Made by a program: the position numbers and the translations under genes
DNA from: SIG644 sp045613985
GTDB lineage: Bacteria; Bacillota; Clostridia; Oscillospirales; CAG-272
Direction of reading: 5' to 3'
NCBI GenBank assembly: GCA_045613985.1
Contig: JAZLCA010000077.1
Span: 1-8,870, forward strand
Length of the DNA: 8,870 nucleotides
The notes under the pieces: model-generated
Databases searched by the model: none
Told to the model about the DNA's origin: nothing
What the model saw: only the letters and a program-made list of their open reading frames with translations
Shown here: positions 1-6,138 of the stretch, one piece after another
Layout: each line of letters begins with the position of its first letter
How positions within the stretch are numbered: the stretch's first letter is position 1

Positions 1-694
1 ACAGCGCTCCGCCAATGCGCACGATGGTGGCACCCTCTGCAATCGCCGCCTCAAAGCTGCCCGACATTCCCATGGAGATGACGGGGGCTGCATCGGCAGG
101 CATCGCTTGCATACTACATATATTATCTAATTTTTTTTGCCAAATGTCAAGACACTGGCGATAAGTTTCTCTAAAATATTTGCGATATTCTGCCGAATTT
201 TCGCATTTTGGGGCCATTGTCATGAATCCGCGCAGACGAAGATGAGGAAAATCGGCCAGCTTGCGGCAAAAATCCTCAACCTCCTCGGGAAGAAGTCCTC
301 CTTTATTTTCTTCGCGTCCGCTGTTGATCTCCACCAAAACGTCCATGACGCGGCCGATGGCAAGGCACCTTTTTTCAATTTCCTCCGCCAAAGACAACGA
401 GTCGAGCGAGTGGATCATGCACACCTTGTCCACGATGTATTTGACCTTGTTTTTTTGAAGTGAGCCGATAAAATGTATGTTTAGATTTTGCTTGTCCTCA
501 AGGCCCTCGTAGTGCTCCAGCAGCTGCTGCACCCGGTTCTCTCCGATGTCACGGATGCCGCACTCACGGTGCAACTCGTTGATCTGATCCGCAGTGGCGT
601 ATTTGACGGCGGCCAGCAGGGTGACCTGTCCATTATCGCCCGCCGCCCGCATACGGGCGCGGATGTTCTCTACGCGTCGCTGTAATGATGTCAT
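1..694 (-). CDS. yggS: YggS/YlmE/PROSC-family PLP-binding protein, 3' end cut off by window
   Basis: This is a pyridoxal-5'-phosphate homeostasis protein: a cytoplasmic single-domain TIM-barrel PLP carrier with no firmly known catalytic activity. Translation from ATG at 694 gives 231 codons without a stop to the window edge, and the family is about 220-235 aa, so only a few C-terminal residues are missing. Family signatures seen are LLAAVKY (residues 26-32, K31 being the expected PLP Schiff-base lysine), IGENRVQ (about 49-55), HFIGSLQKNK, IHSLDS, LVEINSGREENKGG, LRGFMTMAP, and near the end ISMGMSGSFEAAI followed by VRIGGAL, the phosphate-binding region. A GGAGGA ribosome binding site lies about 9 nt before the start. 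It is the last visible gene of the minus-strand operon, 18 bp after the HlyD-like gene. In many Bacillota yggS is followed by sepF and other division genes, which may lie to the left. The stretch around 110-230 is clearly AT-richer than the rest and carries a promoter-like sequence. Confidence 0.94.
   Translation of the reverse strand, partial: MTSLQRRVENIRARMRAAGDNGQVTLLAAVKYATADQINELHRECGIRDIGENRVQQLLEHYEGLEDKQNLNIHFIGSLQKNKVKYIVDKVCMIHSLDSLSLAEEIEKRCLAIGRVMDVLVEINSGREENKGGLLPEEVEDFCRKLADFPHLRLRGFMTMAPKCENSAEYRKYFRETYRQCLDIWQKKLDNICSMQAMPADAAPVISMGMSGSFEAAIAEGATIVRIGGAL
122..150 (-). promoter_or_regulatory. Candidate internal sigma-A promoter inside yggS, reading left
   Basis: On the minus strand a perfect -35 TTGACA (145-150) is followed after exactly 17 nt, including an A8 tract, by GATAAT (122-127), one mismatch from TATAAT. 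Transcription would start near position 115 and leave the window. It could give extra expression of the gene after yggS. It overlaps coding sequence, so it may be a by-product of an AT-rich stretch. This is inference from the motif alone. Confidence 0.45.
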
Positions 695-712
695 GAGAAA
701 AGTCCTCCGGTC

Positions 713-2017
713 TTAATCAATATATTTTCCGTCATACAGGCGGCCGCCCTCGGTGATGACGATGTCCTGCATGGACAAATAGCGGTCGTAATGGTATACG
801 TTGCTGGTCTGACTCTCTCGTTCCGCCTTGGTGGGCGCATAGACCAATACGTAGCCGTCGGCTGTGCTGATGATCTCAACGTAGCGCAAGCAAACGCGAC
901 CGCCGTCCAGAATGTAAACGCAGGGCTTGCCGTCCTGTTCGTGCAGAGCCGTTTCGGGAACGCGGTAGCCCTCGATCTGCTCCAGCACCATTTCCACGTC
1001 CGAAAAACGGGTGTAAGAAAAGTCTTGGGGCATAGCGGAGGAGGACAGCACCAGCACGTCGCGTCCGTCTGCCACCGAAGGAATGATGCGCTCCAGCGTC
1101 ATAGAGACGGTGCAGCCGTCTCGGCGGAACAGCACGTCGTAGCTTTCTCCAACCTCTACGCGATGCTCTATCTCGCTCTGCACGGGCAGAGCAATGCTCC
1201 AGGCAAAGCCGCTTGCGATCTTACCGATGACGGTCTCACTGCCCGTGTAGGTTCGGCGGGGCGTTTGAAGTAAGGCTTCAAACTCGGCAATGGTCATGCT
1301 CTTGAGCGCCTCGCGGGTGAAAATATGCTCGTAGCCGTCCACAAAGTCGGCGTAAAAGAAATAGCCCGTGGTATCGATGCCAAGCCCCCCCGCTGTGACC
1401 GATTGTCCGGCTCCGCTTGACAAAAGCAGCATCTGCCGCTCGGCGCGCAACGCGGCCAAAAGCGAGGCGGAGGAGGTTGATTGCTCGGTCAGGGCCAGGA
1501 TCCGATTGAGGGAAAGCAACAATTCAAAGGCGCCGCGATCCACCTCGGACAGCGAGCCGCCTGACGAGGTCAGACGGTTGTTTTGCAAAATCTGCTCCCG
1601 CGCCTTTGCCTGCAGAGAGGGAAGGAGGGCGAGCATATCCGAAAGGGGTAGCTTTTGAGCCAGCGCGATCTGACGGTCCAGCGCACTCAACGTGATCTGG
1701 GTGAGTTTGCGGGTTTCATCATCGGTGTAGGTCGTATACAGCTCGGCCAGCTTGGTGGAGCGATTGACCTTTGCTCCGTTTTCGTTCGGATAGGAAATCA
1801 AATGATGCCCGCCCGGCACGCTCACCACCGTTTCATCCCGAAACAGAACTGCCTGTCCGCTGACGGTCAGACGGTCGGTTCCCGTAGTGATAACGTCGGT
1901 GACGACACGGTCGGAAAAGGCGGCAACACAGTGATAAATGGTATAAAGAATGACGGCGGCGATGACAAGGCGAAAGGCCAAGCTGCGCAACAGCCGTTTG
2001 AGCATGGATGTGGTCAT
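713..2017 (-). CDS. HlyD-like membrane-anchored protein
   Basis: A 434-aa protein with a short basic N-terminus (KRLLRSLAFR), one membrane segment at about 13-32 and a large extracytoplasmic part. It resembles the HlyD-like/membrane-fusion adaptor proteins found beside yggS in Clostridia. Visible traits are a beta-rich N-terminal section (about 40-75, TVSGQAVLFRDETVVSVP), a helical, possibly coiled-coil middle (about 98-200), and a beta-rich C-terminal half with VPETALHEQDGKPCVYIL (353-370) and a terminal VITEGGRLYDGKYID-like segment (420-434) as in adaptor barrels. No transporter partner is in the window, so a role in efflux is unproven; a cell-envelope or division role is also possible. The ATG at 2017 overlaps the miaA stop by 4 bp and has a strong AAGGAGGAGG site, supporting this start. 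It ends in TAA, 18 bp before yggS. Confidence 0.78.
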   Translation of the reverse strand: MTTSMLKRLLRSLAFRLVIAAVILYTIYHCVAAFSDRVVTDVITTGTDRLTVSGQAVLFRDETVVSVPGGHHLISYPNENGAKVNRSTKLAELYTTYTDDETRKLTQITLSALDRQIALAQKLPLSDMLALLPSLQAKAREQILQNNRLTSSGGSLSEVDRGAFELLLSLNRILALTEQSTSSASLLAALRAERQMLLLSSGAGQSVTAGGLGIDTTGYFFYADFVDGYEHIFTREALKSMTIAEFEALLQTPRRTYTGSETVIGKIASGFAWSIALPVQSEIEHRVEVGESYDVLFRRDGCTVSMTLERIIPSVADGRDVLVLSSSAMPQDFSYTRFSDVEMVLEQIEGYRVPETALHEQDGKPCVYILDGGRVCLRYVEIISTADGYVLVYAPTKAERESQTSNVYHYDRYLSMQDIVITEGGRLYDGKYID

Positions 2018-2985
2018 AGACCTCCTCCTTGCTCTACGATGCGCACCGCTTCGTCAAGAACGTCGCGGCTATCCCGCAGATTGCCCGCTTCGTCGTCGGC
2101 GTAGATCCATCTGACGTAGGGCTTGGCCGAAAACCAGGTCATCTGCCGCTTGGCGTAATGGCGGGTAGCCATTTTCAGCTGCTCCACGGCTTCGGTCAGC
2201 GTAGTACTGCCGTCCAGCGCGCCCAGCAGCTCCTTGTAGCCGATGGCTTGCGCAGCGGTGGCGTTTTGCTCGAAGATGCCTTCGTTTTTCAGGCGAACGA
2301 CCTCGTCGTACAGCCCGTCCTTGAGCATGATGTCCACCCGACGGTCAATGCGGGAATAGAGCAGGTCGCGGCTGTGATAGCGCAGACCGATAACGGTCGC
2401 GTCGTATAGCAATCCGCGCTCGCGGCTGCGCTTGTCCAGAACGCTCTTGGGTGTGCCGCAGCACTCGTAAATCTCCAGGGCGCGGATGACACGCTTGACG
2501 TTGTTTTTGTGAATGGCGGCGGCGCTGTCGGGATCGACCTGTTGCAATCGCTGATGCAGCAAATCCTTGCCGTCGGGTTCAGCGGCAAGTTGCTCCAAGC
2601 GGACGCGCACGGCGGGATCGTTTGGAGTGTCCTCGAACGAGCCGCCAAGAAGCAGCGCGTCCAGATACAGCCCCGTGCCTCCGCACAGAATGGGAAGCAC
2701 GCCGCGGCCGGTAATTTTTTGTATTGTTGCCCGCGCATCACACACGTATTCGGCGCAGGAGTAGCTTTTTTGAGGGGGAACGAAGTCCAGCAAATGATGG
2801 GGCACCCCTTGCATTTCCTCGAGGGTTGGCTTGGCGGTGCCGACGTCCATGCCGCGATAGATCTGCATGGAATCACAGCACACGATCTCGCCCCCGAACT
2901 GCTGGGCAAGGGCGATGGAAAGGGAGGTCTTGCCGCTGGCGGTCGGACCGACGATGGCGACCAGACGTTGCTTCATATCCGTCAT
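2014..2985 (-). CDS. miaA: tRNA dimethylallyltransferase MiaA
   Basis: MiaA transfers the dimethylallyl group of DMAPP to N6 of adenosine 37 in tRNAs that read UNN codons, in the cytoplasm. The 323-aa product is of normal length. Motifs seen are the P-loop GPTASGKT (13-20), DSMQIYRGMDVGTAKP (38-53, with catalytic Asp38 and substrate-binding residues), VPHHLLD (61-67), GGTGLYLDALL (102-112), NNVKRVIRALEI (161-172), QAIGYKEL (246-253) and ATRHYAKRQMTWF (273-285). The start at 2985 overlaps the upstream carboxypeptidase stop as ATGA and has GAGGTGA just before it; an alternative Met at codon 4 is less favoured. It overlaps the following HlyD-like gene by 4 bp. No hfq or mutSL is next to it; it sits inside an envelope-related operon instead. 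Confidence 0.98.
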   Translation of the reverse strand: MTDMKQRLVAIVGPTASGKTSLSIALAQQFGGEIVCCDSMQIYRGMDVGTAKPTLEEMQGVPHHLLDFVPPQKSYSCAEYVCDARATIQKITGRGVLPILCGGTGLYLDALLLGGSFEDTPNDPAVRVRLEQLAAEPDGKDLLHQRLQQVDPDSAAAIHKNNVKRVIRALEIYECCGTPKSVLDKRSRERGLLYDATVIGLRYHSRDLLYSRIDRRVDIMLKDGLYDEVVRLKNEGIFEQNATAAQAIGYKELLGALDGSTTLTEAVEQLKMATRHYAKRQMTWFSAKPYVRWIYADDEAGNLRDSRDVLDEAVRIVEQGGGL

Positions 2986-3875
2986 AGCGTCACCTCACGG
3001 CCGGTCAGCTTGTCCACGATGGCGACGGCATCGGCACAGCGGGTGTCGCTGTCCTCCGCGCCGAACAGACCGACCAGATAGTAGGATTCGTTCGCCTCGA
3101 CCGATAAAAGAATACAGGAATTGTGGCGCAGATATCCTGTTTTGAGACCCGTGACCGCAGGGCGATACCAGGGACTTTCGGGGCGAAGCAGGGGATTGGT
3201 GTTGGTCCAGGTATTGGTGTGGCCGCTGGCGTAGGTCACCTGGTCACGCGCGGTGGCGGCAAAGCGGCGGATGAGAGGGCAGTCCATGGCGGCTTTGCCG
3301 ATGAGTATCATGTCCTCCAGCGTCGTGTAGTGCTCTTCGCCTGCCAGACCGTCGGGAACGGTGAAATGGGTATCCTTCAGACCGATGGATCGGCCGTATT
3401 CGTTCATAAACGCAAGGAAAAGGGAAACGGCCTCGCGACCCGAAGCCTCGCCCTCGCTGATGCGGCGTCCTGCGGCGGCGGCCAATACGTAGGCAGCGTC
3501 GTTGCCCGAGGGGAGAAGCATGCCCTCAACGAGCATTTCTACTGTCAGGGCATGACGCTCGTCGACGTCGGCAACGGAGGAATCCTCGTCCACCAAGGAC
3601 AATTCCTCGCCCGGATGGACGATCTCGTGGGGGGAGAGCACCTTCAGCGCAGTCAGAATGGTCAGCAGCTTGGTAACGCTGGCGGGATAGATGACCTGAT
3701 CGCCACCCTTGCTATACAGGATGCGGTCAATCTTGCCGTCATAAACAAAGCAGAAGGGGGTCTTGATGTCAAAATCAAGGGGGCGCTCGGCCGTGGGAAC
3801 GTAGCCGAGCTCACCGGGAATATGTAACTTTGCGGGAGGAGAGAGCAAAATGCCGCTGCGTTCAAACAAACTCAT
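2982..3875 (-). CDS. Serine D-Ala-D-Ala carboxypeptidase (peptidase S11), no export signal
   Basis: A penicillin-binding-protein-type D,D-carboxypeptidase domain, 297 aa, family S11. All three active-site motifs are present: SVTK (Ser66, Lys69), SGN (123-125) and KTG (245-247). It is a close tandem paralogue of the gene just upstream, sharing blocks such as YPAS.TKLLTIL, SGNDAAYVLAAAAG and YASGHTNTWTNTN. The start is set at ATG 3875, which overlaps the upstream stop as ATGA and has AAAGGAGG before it; the frame stays open further upstream to 4010, but that stretch lies within the neighbour's coding region and encodes Arg/His-rich sequence. From this start the N-terminus (MSLFERSGILLSPPAKLHIPG) has no signal peptide or membrane segment, which is odd for an enzyme that trims peptidoglycan outside the cell. 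A C-terminal PBP5-type domain is also absent. It may be exported another way or act in the cytoplasm; location is unresolved. Confidence 0.93.
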   Translation of the reverse strand: MSLFERSGILLSPPAKLHIPGELGYVPTAERPLDFDIKTPFCFVYDGKIDRILYSKGGDQVIYPASVTKLLTILTALKVLSPHEIVHPGEELSLVDEDSSVADVDERHALTVEMLVEGMLLPSGNDAAYVLAAAAGRRISEGEASGREAVSLFLAFMNEYGRSIGLKDTHFTVPDGLAGEEHYTTLEDMILIGKAAMDCPLIRRFAATARDQVTYASGHTNTWTNTNPLLRPESPWYRPAVTGLKTGYLRHNSCILLSVEANESYYLVGLFGAEDSDTRCADAVAIVDKLTGREVTL

Positions 3876-4870
3876 TTTCCTGCCTCCTTTGTGCCAAACA
3901 ATGTATCGATAATGATAGCGGTATCGGCAAAGCGAGCCGATTTGGTTGCCGCCCCGAACACGCCGATGATATAACGCTCGCCGCCCTCTTCGGCGGTGGT
4001 GATCAAGCAATAGTTGCCGTCGAGCGAGCCCGTTTTCAGCCCCGTCACCGAAGGACGGTAGTAAGAACTTGCGGGATCGAGCATGACGTTGGTGTTGGTC
4101 CAGGTATTGGTATGACCGCTGGCGTAGGTCACGCTGTCGCGGTACAAGCCGGCGTAGCGGCGGATGATCTCGTTGTCAGCGGCCTCTCGGGCGATGAGCA
4201 GCATATCCTCCAAGGTCGAGTAGTGATCCGTGCCGGCAAAACCGTCGGGCGTGGTAAAATGCGTGCCCTTCAAGCCAAGCGTGTGAGCATATTCGGTCAT
4301 TCCCTCCATGAAGGCCTCAACGGCCTCCACGCCCGTTGCCTCGCCGTCACTCATGCGGTTGCCCGCCGCGGCGGCCAGCACGTAGGCGGCGTCGTTGCCC
4401 GATTGCAAAAGGATACCTTCGATCAGCATCTCGACCGTCAGCTTGTGGTTTTTGTTAATGTAGGCGATGGACGAGCCCTCCTCGACCAGCGAAAGCTCCT
4501 CACCGGGGGTGATGACATCCGTGGGTGACACATGCTCCAGCGCGCACAGAATGGTCAACAGCTTGGTGGTGCTGGCAGGGTAGAGGATCTTCTCGTGTCC
4601 CTTACGGTAGACGATCTCGCCCCGGTTGCAATCGTAGACGAATACGTAGGGGGCGGAGACGGAAATATCCAACACCTCGCCCGATACGGGAATATAGCCC
4701 GGGTCGTCCTTGTCGTGCAGATTGGCGTCGGGCGCGCTCTGGGGGATAAATTTTTGATAGATAAGAACGCCTGCCATCACGGCCAGTGCCAGTGCCAGCA
4801 CAACGGCAAAACAAAGCCCTGCTCGGCGGGCGCGTCTTTTCTGATAACGTGTCATACGGCGTGCGGACAT
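3872..4870 (-). CDS. Membrane-anchored serine D-Ala-D-Ala carboxypeptidase (peptidase S11)
   Basis: First gene of the minus-strand operon, 332 aa. It removes the terminal D-Ala from peptidoglycan stem pentapeptides outside the membrane, like DacA/DacF proteins. The N-terminus is strongly basic (RRMTRYQKRRARR, 4-16), followed by one hydrophobic segment at about 18-38, consistent with an uncleaved N-terminal anchor. The S11 domain covers about 70-325 with STTK (Ser100, Lys103), SGN (157-159) and KTG (279-281). There is no C-terminal PBP5-type domain or amphipathic tail, so anchoring appears to be N-terminal. AAGGAG lies 7 nt before ATG 4870, and the 5' leader is only about 25 nt from the promoter at 4902-4930. 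Its stop overlaps the paralogous downstream gene by 4 bp (ATGA), which points to a tandem duplication with translational coupling. Confidence 0.95.
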   Translation of the reverse strand: MSARRMTRYQKRRARRAGLCFAVVLALALAVMAGVLIYQKFIPQSAPDANLHDKDDPGYIPVSGEVLDISVSAPYVFVYDCNRGEIVYRKGHEKILYPASTTKLLTILCALEHVSPTDVITPGEELSLVEEGSSIAYINKNHKLTVEMLIEGILLQSGNDAAYVLAAAAGNRMSDGEATGVEAVEAFMEGMTEYAHTLGLKGTHFTTPDGFAGTDHYSTLEDMLLIAREAADNEIIRRYAGLYRDSVTYASGHTNTWTNTNVMLDPASSYYRPSVTGLKTGSLDGNYCLITTAEEGGERYIIGVFGAATKSARFADTAIIIDTLFGTKEAGK

Positions 4871-4901
4871 AAGCGTTCTCCTTCTCTTTAGGTTAAATTA
4901 T

Positions 4902-4930
4902 ATTATACCTCTTTTTGCTCTTGATGTCAA
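4902..4930 (-). promoter_or_regulatory. Consensus sigma-A promoter of the carboxypeptidase-miaA-yggS operon
   Basis: On the minus strand TTGACA (4925-4930), a 17-nt spacer and TATAAT (4902-4907) match the housekeeping consensus exactly. The expected start of transcription is near 4895, leaving a leader of about 25 nt before ATG 4870. A small dyad, CTTGA-2 nt-TCAAG (4920-4931), overlaps the -35 box. No other promoter this good is visible upstream of the first gene, and junctions are overlapping or tight, so it probably drives all five genes. Confidence 0.92.
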
Positions 4931-4952
4931 GGGTGAGGGGTGGGAAGGAGGG
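4931..4952 (+). promoter_or_regulatory. G-rich tract with G-quadruplex potential next to the operon -35 box
   Basis: Four runs of at least three G lie on the plus strand (4931-4933, 4937-4940, 4942-4944, 4950-4952) with loops of 3, 1 and 5 nt, fitting the usual G3+N1-7 pattern. The tract directly abuts the -35 box of the leftward promoter. Whether it folds or regulates is not known. Confidence 0.45.
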
Positions 4953-5021
4953 AAATTTAACAATTCGGCGGCAAACCATACAACTCTGCTCCCAAACGCC
5001 ATACAAACGTGTATCCTCCCC

Positions 5022-5050
5022 TTGACAAATTCTTTCGGATTTGGTATAAT
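5022..5050 (+). promoter_or_regulatory. Consensus sigma-A promoter of the orphan membrane-protein gene
   Basis: TTGACA (5022-5027), 17-nt spacer, TATAAT (5045-5050): an exact consensus. Transcription should start near 5057, giving a leader of about 160 nt before ATG 5217. It is divergent from the operon promoter, with about 90 bp between the two -35 boxes. Confidence 0.92.
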
Positions 5051-5062
5051 GATAATACCAAA
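5040..5062 (+). promoter_or_regulatory. Perfect inverted repeat over the -10 box, candidate operator
   Basis: Arms TTTGGTAT (5040-5047) and ATACCAAA (5055-5062) are exact reverse complements of 8 bp separated by 7 bp. The repeat covers the whole -10 box and the probable transcription start, where a bound repressor would block RNA polymerase. I do not recognise it as the site of a known regulator. The arms are partly constrained by the -10 box itself. Confidence 0.5.
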
Positions 5063-5148
5063 AGAAACGTCCCGACAACATCTCTGTGTGCGCTACCCGA
5101 CGCATCGTTGCCGAGTCCATTCAAGTAAATATCGGCAAAAAAATAGGC

Positions 5149-5184
5149 GCATACGGCGGCACAAGGCAGTCGTGTGCTTTTTTT
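5149..5184 (+). terminator. Terminator-like hairpin in the leader of the membrane-protein gene (possible attenuator)
   Basis: GCATACGGC (5149-5157) can pair with GTCGTGTGC (5169-5177), 9 bp with two G-U pairs, followed at once by seven T (5178-5184). It lies inside the leader, 33 nt before the start codon. An upstream GTGTGCGC (5086-5093) could instead pair with GCGCATAC (5147-5154), which would disrupt it. The stem is moderate in strength, so this is tentative. Confidence 0.42.
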
Positions 5185-5216
5185 GTCGAAATCCGAAATA
5201 AACAGGAGGGTTTGCC

Positions 5217-5951
5217 ATGAAAAAAATGAAAATCATCGTATGCTTTTTGATGATCCTTTCGCTCCTGTTTGTGGGCATGGTCACGGTATACGCGACGGAT
5301 GCACCGACGGATTTTCTTGAAATTAAATCGTATCTGCGGTATTTGTGGTGCATCAATACAAGGCAAATCCGCGACGACTTCGTGACCTTTGATCAAATCA
5401 ACGTAAACGGAGAATTTGAGTTTGATCGTTTTTATAAAACGGAAGCAAAGGGAGAGCACAAGTGGCGTAGCTATCACTATGAATTTCACCTTGACGACGG
5501 CTCCTCCGTTTCTTTGAACGTGAGCCATTCCTCCCAAATGAAGTTTGATCCTACCGTGGCGGAATTGCCGCAAAACATAAATGACGTGCGAGACTTTGCC
5601 GCGAGCGAGGACTGTACGGAGGTTCGGGTCGGAGATATCACATACCGTTTCGTTTTGCAAAGCACGACAGGCAAATATCAGCTTCGAGCGATCGTGATGT
5701 TTATTGACGGAACAAGATATTATTGGTCGTTGCGCGATTCTCAATATCCCGAAGGCTCGTTGATCGAACGGCTGCTGCACACCGATACGGCCGAGGATGC
5801 CCGCGACGAGTTTGCGGCACATATTCAAAGCAAAGGCGAGATCAATTTAACCGCGGGAAAGCTGCTGTTGTATTGGGGGCTTCCCACCTTGGTAGCAAGT
5901 GGTGTGGTTGTATTCTTCATCGTTCGCAAGAAAAAGCGGGCGCAGACCTGA
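5217..5951 (+). CDS. Unrecognised secreted protein with C-terminal membrane anchor
   Basis: 244 aa; I recognise no family. The N-terminus is a clear signal peptide: KKMK, a hydrophobic core at about 6-22, and a probable cleavage after VYA (24-26). The extracytoplasmic part, about 27-212, looks globular and beta-rich with many aromatic and charged residues (for example HKWRSYHYEFHLDD, 81-94) and only two Cys (45 and 133). A single C-terminal membrane segment (about 215-236) is followed by RKKKRAQT, so the protein should be a type I membrane protein with its bulk outside and a tiny basic cytoplasmic tail. There is no LPXTG sorting motif. AGGAGG lies 7 nt before ATG 5217. It appears monocistronic: its own promoter lies upstream, and a hairpin and a new promoter lie downstream. 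Its codons are more AT-rich than those of aspS. No function can be assigned; an envelope sensor or binding role would be a guess. Confidence 0.85.
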   Translation: MKKMKIIVCFLMILSLLFVGMVTVYATDAPTDFLEIKSYLRYLWCINTRQIRDDFVTFDQINVNGEFEFDRFYKTEAKGEHKWRSYHYEFHLDDGSSVSLNVSHSSQMKFDPTVAELPQNINDVRDFAASEDCTEVRVGDITYRFVLQSTTGKYQLRAIVMFIDGTRYYWSLRDSQYPEGSLIERLLHTDTAEDARDEFAAHIQSKGEINLTAGKLLLYWGLPTLVASGVVVFFIVRKKKRAQT

Positions 5952-5966
5952 TCGAAAAATAATCTC

Positions 5967-5995
5967 CCGCCCCGATACGGCTTGTGTCGGGGCGG
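5967..5995 (+). terminator. GC-rich hairpin after the membrane-protein gene, probable terminator
   Basis: A 12-bp stem with one G-U pair (5967-5978 with 5984-5995; CCGCCCCGATAC against GTGTCGGGGCGG) closes a 5-nt loop and lies 15 nt after the stop codon. No proper T run follows in the plus direction, so it is an imperfect intrinsic terminator and may instead protect the RNA 3' end or work with Rho. Confidence 0.55.
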
Positions 5996-6043
5996 TTGTG
6001 CGTAAAAAAACAATCTTTTTTCCCCGCAGTTTTCCCCACAATC

Positions 6044-6071
6044 TTGACAACCGACCATTTTGGTGTATAAT
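6044..6071 (+). promoter_or_regulatory. Sigma-A promoter of aspS
   Basis: TTGACA (6044-6049), 16-nt spacer, TATAAT (6066-6071). The predicted start near 6078 gives a leader of about 60 nt, too short for a T-box riboswitch, and no T-box sequence or terminator is seen in it. Confidence 0.85.
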
Positions 6072-6138
6072 ATATCATGTATTGCTGTGTGTATAGCAAA
6101 ATCCCATGGTAACATATTCCAACAGAGGAGAAAATAAA

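Larger units (their letters stand above)
4871..5216. other. 346-bp divergent intergenic control region
   Basis: No convincing gene is seen here; the open frames crossing it read through both promoters and have no ribosome binding site. It holds, from left to right, the leftward promoter of the carboxypeptidase operon, a G-rich tract, a short dyad at 5001-5014 (ATACA-4 nt-TGTAT), the rightward promoter with an inverted repeat over its -10 box, and a leader of about 160 nt with a terminator-like hairpin before the membrane-protein gene. Confidence 0.85.

Noticed and set aside
2509..3081. Plus-strand open frame of 190 codons opposite miaA
   Set aside because: It crosses the miaA/carboxypeptidase junction and encodes no recognisable motif; it is a shadow of the real minus-strand genes.
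3763..3780. Small dyad CTTGA...TCAAG with a TTGACA inside the second carboxypeptidase gene
   Set aside because: No -10 box lies at a suitable distance and the sequence is explained by coding for the FDIKTP stretch.
3123..4528. Two plus-strand open frames of over 230 codons opposite the carboxypeptidases, resembling each other
   Set aside because: Their mutual similarity simply mirrors the tandem duplication on the other strand; there is no promoter or ribosome binding site for them.
4893..5120. A 75-codon minus-strand frame in the divergent intergenic region
   Set aside because: It reads across both promoters, has no ribosome binding site and shows no conserved character.
6078..6138. T-box or other riboswitch ahead of aspS
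   Set aside because: The leader is only about 60 nt, with no T-box sequence, specifier stem or terminator; the short GCT/AGC pairing near 6085-6098 is too weak to report.
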